This document shows positions 47,184 to 56,833 of a stretch of DNA of 59,534 nucleotides, piece by piece. Position numbers and translations under genes: made by a program. Each line of letters begins with the position of its first letter. The stretch's first letter is position 1. Location: positions 5,352-64,885 of the forward strand of contig JAHBMJ010005720.1 in NCBI GenBank assembly GCA_018398765.1, written 5' to 3'. Below the pieces are notes generated by a model, which worked only from the letters and a program-made list of their open reading frames with translations, was not told the DNA's origin and did not search any database. The stretch comes from Chromera velia (Eukaryota > Sar > Chromeraceae).

Positions 47184-50100
47184 GCGCTCCCCGCCCCCCC
47201 AGACACACAGAGGGAAGGGGGGGGGAGAGTCGACTGGGATTCAAACTGCAAAGAAAGGGCGAACGGAGCCTAGTTTCGAAAAGCAAAAAGCTTTTGTTTT
47301 CCGGACAATCTTGCATTCAGCTGGAAGGAAATAAAGCGAAGTGGAAATATCAGACAGCAAGAAAGAAAAAAGAGCGGACAAACGAGAGATCGAAATAAGC
47401 AAAGAGGCAGTCGGAAGAATTCATGATGTGACTTGACCATGAATGCGCGTGCCAAGGAGCAACTCGTCAACCTGACCTCCGTGCAGGTCCAGTCAGGGTA
47501 CTCAACTCAGGCCTCCTACCAGAACGCTGTGCATGGAGCGGACGTCAGTCTCAAGTGAAAGAGATCATGCAGATGCATGAGTTGTTGCGCCAATGGATCG
47601 TGTATGCATGCAGGCCCTCTTTCTGCATGTAGACGACGTGACTCGAAAAAACTCATTGGTTGTGGTCCTGAATCGGGCATTTTGAGCTTGTGCGGACTGT
47701 AGCAGTAGTCACCATCGCCCTTTCTCTCTTTCGCTCCGTGGTGCTGTTCGGTTTCTCTTCCCTCCGGCTTGAAGTGGTGACTTTGTGTTTGTTTGTTGAC
47801 CTTCTGTTTCATGCACGACTTTCTCATTTTCTCAGGTTGCTTTGATGACCGTCTGGCTGACTGAGCACGTGGGTGTGCGTCCTTTTCTGAGCCCTGTCCG
47901 GAACGTCTCCATCGTCATTGCTGCCCTCTGCCGCGACGTCGGCCATGAGGGAGTGAACAACATGTTCCACATCAACAGGTGAGTGAGTGAGTGAGTGAGT
48001 GAGTGAGTGAGTGTCCTCATGGCTGCTTGGCTCAAAGCAAAACGTGTGTGTGCTTAGACTAATGCGGTGTTCCGCAGTGACAGCAGGATGGAGGATGGCC
48101 CTCTTGTGTGTTTGCACTTCCATTTTTTCCCTGATCTCATTTCAGCTCTCAAAGTAAGACCGTGGTTTGGCATGTCATCAAAGACTCCCGATCTGTCCGC
48201 AGCTCCTCAGACCTCGCAGTGAATTACAACGACCGAAGCATCCTCGAGAGCTTCCATGCCGCGCAGACATTTCGCCTGATGCAGAAACCTGGATGCAATA
48301 TTCTCGTCAGTCTTTTCGCTTCATGAAATGACTTGGTGTGTCTTTAAAAAGTTCTCATCCTTGTGAAGCTTTGGGAGCGTTGTTTGTTTGGAGCAGAGTC
48401 ATGCAGCTGGATTACTCACTCAACAATGCAGCAAGCAGATGTCCTTGGTGCAGCACAGGATCTCACACTGCTTACAGATACCATAAGTCTGTATTGTCAC
48501 TCAAACCGTTCTTTCGTGCAGAGTAAACTTGGCCCTGAGGATCGGAAAATGGCCCGATCCAGCATTATCGATCTGATTTTAGACACAGACATGAAGAAGG
48601 TGGGTAGACAGCCGAGAGGGCGGAGGGCGGCTGGAAGGGTCGTGTTCTTCTGCTTCCTTTTTCGTCCTCTCTCCATACGGACGTCCCTCACCCTGACTGC
48701 TTAGACAGACAATCAGGCAGGCTGGCAGGCTTCAACCGGAGAAAAACCAGAGTGAAAGAGAAGCCAAGTGCATGCGTGTGTCTGTGAATGAGAGAGTGAA
48801 AACACACAGAGCGGAAAAAAGGAGTGGGAGGGAAAGAGAAAGAGACATCAAAGAGGGACGCCAAATGTCTTACGCAGTCCCAAATATGTTTGTTTTTTGT
48901 GCATCCATTCATGACAAAGTGCCCTCCCTCTTCTTCTCGAGTAGCTTTGCGTTTATCCACTTCAAAGGTACCTCACGAATCCAACGTTTAGACTTCACTG
49001 CGCGTCTTCCTCAGTCTTCGCCACAATTTGTTTTTCTTTATGTCTTTCTTAGCGTATCCTGCTGGTTGTTGGGAATGTACATCAATCCCTCTGCGTTCAC
49101 CCATCCATCTACCCATTCCTTTCTTCCTTTCCTGATACATTCATTTCTTCGCTTCTTGATTTATGCAGCACTTTGAATTTGTGGCGGCGATGAAGTTGAG
49201 GTTGAAGGACCCCGAGTTTGCCTCTAGTCTCTGTGGGGACACCTGGGGATCTCCGTCTTCTTCCTCTGAGAAGAACAAGGAGGTGATGGAACAGGATGTC
49301 TGGATGGTCACAAGGGCGTGCCTGAAGGCCGCAGACCTCGGTAAGCCGGTTCGTCCGAACTTTGGTTTGCGTCCATGTTCAGCAGGTTCAGTTGCAGGTA
49401 GGTAAATGGCTGGTCGACTCTCTTTGATACCCTTGAAGACGAAAGAAAAACACCAAGGAGGCCTGCCTGCAGGCTCAGAGAGAGAGAGAGAGAGANNNNN
49501 NNNNNNNNNNNNNNNNNNNNNNNNNNNNNNNNNNGGTGGGTGGGTGGCGGGGCGGAAGAGCCTTTGTGCGGTGGCTTTTTCGTCGGACGGCTGAACGGAT
49601 GGGTGAGATGATGGAGAGGCTCTTGGGAGACATGGTTGTCTCTTCTCTGCCCTTTTTCTGTCTGTTTGTCGGAGGAGTCTTTGAAATCGGCTCCCTTCTT
49701 CTCTCCTGTATGTGCAGAGAGCTGTATGTTGAGCTCTCGCGAGTGGAGATGGCGGCACGAGAGTCGCCTCGAGACAGTCCGAGCCAAAAGAAACCACCAG
49801 CGATGAATCAGATGTTGGGCCCTGGACAGATTAGCTCGGTCTGCTTGGCAAATATGGATGAGAACGTGGAGAAGTGGAAACTCCCAGAGACGACACTTCA
49901 AGTGCCCTCTCAACTCTTCGACCCCCCCCCTGTCGCTCCTTCAGAACCGTCTTCCTCGATAAAGAGCAGAACGCCGAGAAGAGACACAACAAGAGAATCA
50001 CCTTTCGCAGTGCTCCCTTCCCAAACGCCTGAGAAGCAAGAAAAGCCTGTTCCAGAGCAAACAGAACTTACTGACGCAGCGAGGGTTACTTCTGGTTCTG

Positions 50101-50213
50101 CATCTGCATTGCAACACAAAGACAAAGTGGGAAAGGGGGCAAAGTTGGACCAACCTTCTGGAGACGATGAGAAGCCGCCGGATTGCTCGAAAGAAGCTTC
50201 TTTGGTTGACTGA
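43795..50213 (+). CDS. Six-TM cyclic-nucleotide phosphodiesterase-like protein, altered active site
   Basis: Ten exons close in phase to about 982 aa: 43795-44553, 44924-45106, 45400-45531, 46067-46807, 47457-47543, 47836-47978, 48146-48305, 48522-48599, 49169-49340 and 49720-50213. Exon 1 encodes six hydrophobic spans (about residues 65-82, 105-122, 128-143, 174-190, 193-212, 227-248), a layout known from apicomplexan phosphodiesterases. A charged helical linker follows. The PDEase I domain then reads YQNAVHGADV, AALCRDVGHEGVNNMF, YNDRSILESFH, LILDTDMKKHFEFV and GQISSV. In active enzymes the first motif is YHN-x2-H and the second starts H-D. Here the proton-donor His is Gln627 and a metal-binding His is Arg667, while H631, D668, H671 and the later Asp remain. 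Exon 5 could start at 47487 instead. An N gap in intron 9 could hide a short exon. The domain may be inactive or regulatory. Confidence 0.87.
49496..49534. other. Assembly gap (39 N)
   Basis: The N run follows a (GA)n tract in intron 9 of the phosphodiesterase gene. The true length is unknown. The exon 9/10 join skips a segment that is usually present between the DL motif and the EL(Y/F) motif, so coding sequence may be missing here. Confidence 0.95.
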
Positions 50214-51170
50214 AGCAGCGAGGGGGACTTTCGCTCCTAAATCTGCACTACAACACAAAGAAAAAGCATACACACAAAGTGGGAAAGGGGGGGGGGACAA
50301 CGATCCAACCATCTGGAGACGATGAAAGACAGCCAAATTGCTCCAGAGAGGGTTCTGTCCAGGATTGAATTGTTCTCAGTAGGGCACGCCTGCAGCGCTT
50401 CAAAACAAGGAAAGGTTTATAGCTGGTAGCACGCAAGACATAACCAATCAGTGCGGTGTGCAAGAATTGAAAGGAAAGGTTTGTGTTTGTCTCATCTCAC
50501 AGGCCGCTTGATCGTTTGACAGATGACCTTTTCTTGACATGGGACTCTTACCGGGGGCGATCAGCGGCGCACATGGGCATGTCGAGGCTTCTTTTGTGTC
50601 ATTCAAAGCGTTCAAGGAGGCATTGTTCTAGGCGTTGTTATCAGTAGGTGTAATATGTACGAATCTGTAGGATCTGCATCTACCATCGTAGGTGAGCTAC
50701 TAGGTGCGCTAGCAATCTGCCTAGCATAAACCGTGTATGATGAACGGTAGATCTCGATGAAAGTGGACTGTATATGCCCGGTTTAAGTTGTTAAAATATG
50801 TTTTTTCCACGTTTTCATTTTTTTGAAGCAATTCAAAGTTTGAAAGAAAAACAATGAAATCTTTATTCTCATTTAGTTTTTCAAAATTGTTATGCAGGTC
50901 TCAATATATATAAATCAAGTGTTTAATTCATATACGTTTCCGCACGGCAGCTGTACGTATAGCATATACCCTCTAAGTTTATTTTTAAAAAACTCTAATA
51001 CAAACTCTGTGTGAAGGGGGGGATGTATTTTAGATCTGTTCTTAGCATGTCCGCCTTAATTCTTTTTGTCCTTCCGTCCCTCTATGCAACACTGCAACAC
51101 ATCTGGCTTAGACTGGCTAGATTGGAACGCTCTATATTCTACTAGATCAGTCTTTTACGGTTCAGTCGTC

Positions 51171-51918
51171 TACACAGTACGGTTAGGAGTTACTACCGGG
51201 CCCCTTGGAGAGGCGGCGAGTTACCGTCACTTTCATAACCATGGAGCGGTAACTTCGGGGCCCAAGGGCGCCTACCACTACCATGGTAGTTCGGGCTAAG
51301 ACCCCGGCAAAGGATACAAAAAAAAACGTGACGCATGGATTGAAAAAAAATCCGTCTCCTTCAAATCCGTTTCAACTTTTGAAAATCATTTTTTAAACGA
51401 AGGTCAACCTTACTTGTGGTCAAAATTATGGAATCGTTTCTCTTCTGTCCCCTGTCAGAATAGACGGATAATTAACGAAGGCTGCAGTTTGGCAGTGATC
51501 AGTGCTTTCTCACTGTATGTGGGAAACTGGGAAACAAGACTGAGTGGTCCGCTTCTTCCTGGTTTACGGTTCACTGTGTCTAGTAATTTTCGGGTTTCTT
51601 ATCTTGTCGTAAGACGCAGTGCAGTGAAGTTTGAGCTGCAGGGGCGCTTGAGGCGAAGTGGGTTGTTCTCTTTCTCTCTCTCTCTCACACACACACACAC
51701 ACGGTGACACATACACACATACACACACACACACATACACACACACACACACACATACACATACACAGACACACACCTCCACTTTCGGGCGAATTGCTCA
51801 ATGGTGAAACAAATGTGCACGGATTCCCGCTGAAACACAGAGATAGACGGAAGTCCAAACAAGACATACATACATACACACATGCACACACACATACATA
51901 CATACATACATACATTCA

Positions 51919-51965
<47 letters not shown>

Positions 51966-51996
51966 ACACATACACACACATACATACATACACACA

Positions 51997-52036
<40 letters not shown>

Positions 52037-52297
52037 CACACACACACACACTTATCTCAGATCTAAGAGTTTAGCAACATTGATGTAACAATGGTGTTTA
52101 CTCTGTAGCCTCTGTTGATTGTAGATTTGATGGTAAAACTAGATAAAACAGGTTTAAAATTTACTAGTATTAGGAAAAATATGCAATACTACCACTACCA
52201 TGGTCATGGTACTGAAAACTACTACCGTAACCGTGAAATTGGTAACCCGGGCGGCCGGTAACCATCCTATTATCGTTACTCCTAACCGTACTGTGTA
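51171..52297. mobile_element. Possible element bounded by 23-bp inverted repeats
   Basis: TACACAGTACGGTTAGGAGT followed by TAC (51171-51193) returns in inverted form at 52275-52297 with 22 of 23 bases matching. Inside the left end a hairpin is formed by GTTACCG/CGGTAAC nested within GGGCCCC/GGGGCCC (about 51198-51262). A perfect 14-bp palindrome ACTACCATGGTAGT lies at 51277-51290, and a related word lies near the right end (about 52190). The interior is mainly a CA/CATA microsatellite. No transposase frame and no clear target duplication. It could be a non-autonomous DNA element interrupted by microsatellite growth. Confidence 0.45.
51682..52052. repeat. CA / CATA microsatellite
   Basis: Two CA-rich tracts (51682-51775 and 51868-52052) with CATA interruptions flank about 90 bases of unique sequence. 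Frames through them give Thr-His runs and are not genes. Confidence 0.9.
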
Positions 52298-52380
52298 TAG
52301 TCGTCCATATGAGGATGAGTGCACTGCTGAATCCCCCCCTCTCTCCCCCTTCGATGGAGTAGTCTCGCGTGCCCTTGATG

Positions 52381-52620
52381 CTAGACGTTGGCTAAAGAAA
52401 AAGAAAAAAAGATTCCCGCAAACCCTTTACTTTTTTTTTCTTTTTTTGCTTTTCATACAGTCAAACAACTGTTGTTCAAGTGTTGCACAGGTAATGTTCA
52501 TATGTTGCACAACTGTTGTTAGGTGTTGTTGAGGGTGAAAAAGTAAAAAAGAAAGAAAAAAAAAAATCTTCTCTGATCGCTTTTTTTTTTTTTCTTTTTT
52601 TTTCTTTAGCCGACGCATAG
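52381..52620. mobile_element. Fold-back element of about 240 bp
   Basis: The left end CTAGACGTTGGCTAAAGAAA mirrors the right end (on the opposite strand CTATGCGTCGGCTAAAGAAA), and the match runs on through A-rich tracts. Moving inward, a TTTTCTTTTTTT tract opposes AAAGAAAGAAAAA, and two copies of ACAACTGTTGT sit around the centre (about 52466 and 52513). Nearly the whole unit can fold into one hairpin. It has no coding capacity. This fits a miniature inverted-repeat (MITE-like) element. Confidence 0.6.
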
Positions 52621-53073
52621 CTTTGATGCACACACTCGCTGCCCGTAGGTGGGCAGCTTACAGCCGAGCTCAAATTTGGCTATACACCTTCCCATAACTT
52701 GTGATTTAATATTATATTGGGGTAGCCTATTGGAGCCTCTGAGAGGTTTTTCTATCCCAATAATTGAAGTTAGCTCTAGCTATACGAAAAAAAAAGTGTT
52801 ATTTAAACTTATTTTTTCTTTTAAGCGATCTTGGCACTGGGCCAGTAGCGTACAGAGCCCAAAAAGGTATAAAATTGATCTCTAAAGGCTGTTGAGTGCA
52901 TTACTGCAAAAATCTGGGCTAAAACTTAGCCTTACTTCTAGCCTTATCTAGGCTCTAACCCAGGCTAAAACTTTTTGAGACCACTTCACAAATCCTGACT
53001 CAGCAGGAAATTGTATTTAAATCACTAATAGATCATAATTGCACACTATCAGTCTATCAATCTGTCTAATATC

Positions 53074-53922
53074 CTAGGCGACGCACAGTGGTAAAAAAAA
53101 AAAAAAATAGAGCTTTCCAGATTTTTTTTTTTTCTATGAAGGATTTCCTAGAGCACCTCTAGGAGCACGTAGAGGAGCACCTTTTGGAAGTACTTTTAAA
53201 CTAACTTCCTCGCGAACTTATTACTCAACTCAAAGTTTTAAACATCTTTCAACCCTAGTTTCAACTCTAGTTCTAGTCCTAGTTCTTATTGTATGTTTGT
53301 TTCTCTTAGTGTCTCTACTAGTGTCTTCACCATTCCATCATTGACTTTATTGAACACGGACTAACCGATCTTTTTTCCCTTGTTCAACTGCACTGTCACC
53401 AGAATTTTCTCTCTTTTCTTTGCTGTGTCTGTTAAAAAAACTAACCATGTCTTCTTGTTTTCCAGTCTACGTGTATGGCACTGCATGCAGCGACCATCGT
53501 AAAAGAGAATTACATGGACGAAGGCGAGCGGGCGGGCGAAGAGAAAAGGAGGCTCTCTTTTGTCCTATGCAAAGAGTGACAAGAAGGGGGGCTCTCTTTT
53601 GTCCTATGCAAAAAGTGACAAGAAGGATGGATACATGGATGCAGACAGAAGAGCAGACAGAGGAGAAGTTCTTTGACTGGCTCTTTGACGATATCTAGGA
53701 TGATATATATTTTGAAACTCTAGTCGAAGCTAGTTTTGGTCAATCTTTTTAAGCGTCTACCAAGCTAAAAGTGAAACTGGGGTCCTAAATATGATTCAAA
53801 CTCTAGTTGAAGCTAGTCATTTAACCTTTATTTTTTTTTACATATACAATAAAATTCTAAATTAAAAAAAAAAAAAGAATAGACGTTTTTAGATTTTTTT
53901 TTTATTACTGTGCGTCGCCTAG
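53074..53922. mobile_element. Non-autonomous transposon-like element with 16-bp perfect terminal inverted repeats
   Basis: CTAGGCGACGCACAGT at 53074-53089 is exactly inverted at 53907-53922. Both ends continue inward with a long A tract followed by a T tract, so the imperfect inverted repeat extends to about 60 bases. TA-rich flanks (AATATC / CTAATATA) would suit a TA target, but no certain duplication is visible. The interior of about 850 bp has a 92-codon frame (53420-53698) without motifs and a 37-bp direct repeat. No transposase was found. Confidence 0.65.
53551..53626 (+). repeat. Two-copy 37-bp direct repeat
   Basis: GGCTCTCTTTTGTCCTATGC plus the following AAA(G/A)AGTGACAAGAAGG occurs at 53551-53587 and 53590-53626, with one mismatch and a period of 39 bases (13 codons). 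It sits inside the inverted-repeat element and inside its only frame. Confidence 0.9.
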
Positions 53923-54982
53923 CTAATATATCTAGAATTAATTGCATGTCTATTTCTGGCAACTTTCTGCAAATTGAAAAAAAAAAATAAAAAAAAAACT
54001 TCATTGATACAACTTTGAAAAATTATAATTTCTTTTCAGTTCTTTTCTTTTATTTAATATCATGCATATCTCTAGGCCTCACACTAAAAAATTCTTTTTT
54101 AAAAAAAAAAGGGGGAGGCTTAATTTTTTTGTTTTAGAATTTTACATAACTAAAACACTTCAGCCGGGTCTTCAAAGGTCTGCAGAGGGTACCCATATAA
54201 AAAGTAGAATGAGTTAAGATGCTTGTAGAATGTATTTTTTAAAAAACATGTGTATATACTAAAACCTACAGTCTGTTTCACTTCTTTTTGTTTTTTTTTC
54301 CCTCTTTAACCTAGTCTTTAACACTGCTGTCTGCGGAAGTCTCTTGCTTCTCCTTCGTCTTTCCAGTCACCCCTACCCTCACTTTTCTGTGACGCTTTCC
54401 AAGCTCAAGCGCGGCATTATTTTTTAATTTGGCTTTCTCATGAACACGTCACACATGAAGAAAAGAAATGTCTAATGTCTGTTAATGGACCATTCGGAAC
54501 CCGAGGGTCACGGACAAGCTTCCGCATTTTCTTCAGCTTAGTTCTGAAATTTTAAAATTCTAAAAAAAAAAAAATGAGGTCCACAATTTTTTAGTACAGG
54601 GCCTAGGCATATCTTTTCCTCGATCCACAATTATAATATACCTAGTGACACACACCTGGGTTTCAAAGTTGTCATAATTAAATTCAAAGTTAACTATCAC
54701 AATTTCGATTTATAATAGCTTATCTTTCATTCACGTTTTAATTTAAGATGAACAGTACGAGGTTGTATTAGCCGAAAGATGATTCAGGAATCTTATATAC
54801 CGATTGTATGCCTTATATACCGACTTCTCTTCTCTACTTCTACTACGGACAAGATTACGTTCACATTACATAATAGATTTTGTCCCCCTCGAGGTTGCTC
54901 ACCTCTGTAGTCCAGCTGTTGCTGTACCACAAAGGATAGGCAAATTGACACTCAGGGGCAGAAACCAGCTCCGCGACTGGTT

Positions 54983-55639
54983 TCAACACCGCCACTCCAA
55001 ACTCATCAGGAACCGGCATGAGCACTTGCTCTGCTGCAGTTCACAATGGCTGCTCTCCGTCTGGAGCTTGAACACGTCCTTCATGCAGTACGGTGACTCG
55101 TTCCCCCCCAGCCTTTTTGAATCCCAAAACAGAAGATCCTTGCATGTCATGCTTTTCGGGGCCGGCCAGCCCGTCCGAACTTTGAATTTATCTATGGCGT
55201 AGGCCTGGTCTTTCTCTATTGCCTTGTTATCCTTGGTAAGAGGCATGAGTCTTAGACATGAGAGAAAGTTGTTCACGTCGTAATGGTAGCATCTGCATGC
55301 ACAGAATTCAACGCGTTATATGACTGCGGAAAACAGAAAGAAGCAAGAGTGCAAGATAGTGAGCAGGTAACACAGCAATGAAGAAATAATGGAGTAACCA
55401 CAAGAGAAAGAGGGTGGAACAGAGAGCGAACGGAAGACAAGCGACGAGAAAGAGTTCCCCCCTTGCGAAGTAAGACCGACTCACAGAGGGATAGACAGAC
55501 AGACAGACAGACACACTGAGAGATACATACACAGTGAGTTAGAGACTGACTGACTGACTGACTGACTGACTGACTGACTGGCAGAGAAACAAAGAAAGAA
55601 GGAATGAGAGAGAAAAGAAAGAAAGACAGAAAGAAAGAA

Positions 55640-55672
<33 letters not shown>

Positions 55673-55726
55673 GCCAGAAGGAGACAAAGAGAGAAAGAAA
55701 GAAAGAAAGAAAGAAACATGCACAAC

Positions 55727-55766
<40 letters not shown>

Positions 55767-55816
55767 CAGAGAGAGAGAGAGAGCGAGAGAGAGAGAGCGA
55801 GAGAGAGAGACAAAGA

Positions 55817-55872
<56 letters not shown>

Positions 55873-55976
55873 GCGAGAGAGAGCGAGAGAGCGAGCGAGA
55901 GAAACAAAGAGAGACAGAGAGAGAGAGAGCGAGAGAGAGAGAGCGAGAGAGAGCGAGAGAGAGAGCGAAAGAGAGC

Positions 55977-56011
<35 letters not shown>

Positions 56012-56790
56012 CGAGAGAGAGAGAGCGAGAGAGAGAGAGCGAGAGAGAGAAAGCGAGAGAGCCCGCGCGCGCGAGAGAGAGAGAGAGCGAGAGAGAGACA
56101 GAGAGAGAGAGAGAGGAACGAGAGAGGGACAGACCGACCGACCAACACTGATAGATCAGAGAGAGCCGACCGACCTCCACTTGTCAGACGTCCATCCGTT
56201 CTCCAGCTCTCGCAAGAACCCCCGCTTCTCTTTTTTGATTTTGTCCAGGGTCGCTTCCTCCCGCGCTTTCTTCATATCTTCCTCAGACCCACTTTTCTTT
56301 TCAAGGGTGTATCTGCACAATTCATCATTCATAGAAGATCAAAGAGAGGCCAATTTTTAGTGCGCAGACAGATGCAGACTGTGCCTGTCCGGACTCAATT
56401 TGTCTGTATGGGCTTTTCCAAGTCAAACGCACTTGCAGAACACGAAGCAGAGGGAGGGTGGAAGTTGAAAAACCGAAATGGAATTTTCCGCTAATACCCC
56501 ACTAGTGTGCATAGAAATGAGAATGAGAAACGTCACCCTGGTGCATCCTGGGATGATATCCAATACAAGAAAGAATGAAGGAAAGGCAGGAAGCGTCACC
56601 CCACTTTGCTGACAGATAGACATAGAGACAGGCGGACAGACAGAGAGATAGAGAGATACAGAGGGAGAGAGGTACAAAGAGACTTCACTTTTTCCGAATT
56701 GCTTCCTTTCTTTCGGACAGACAGACTATGTTTTTCTTCTTCTCCCTCCTTTTCTTCATGTACACAGCAGACAAAAAGAAAGAAAGAACC

Positions 56791-56833
<43 letters not shown>

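Larger units (their letters stand above)
50214..54982. other. Gene-free AT-rich region with inverted-repeat elements
   Basis: This is 4.8 kb between the 3' ends of the phosphodiesterase gene (+) and the PIP-kinase-like gene (-). It is mostly AT-rich with long A and T tracts. Three inverted-repeat structures are listed separately (51171-52297, 52381-52620, 53074-53922). Outside them I see no gene; 53930-54800 holds only AT-rich sequence. Confidence 0.65.

Noticed and set aside
53420-53698. 92-codon frame inside the inverted-repeat element as a transposase
   Set aside because: Too short, no DDE/D motif, and partly built from a direct repeat.
55604-56494. A 296-codon Arg/Glu-rich frame and its Leu/Ser-rich opposite
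   Set aside because: Microsatellite in intron 5 of the PIP-kinase-like gene. The real exon 56175-56312 lies on the minus strand in another frame.
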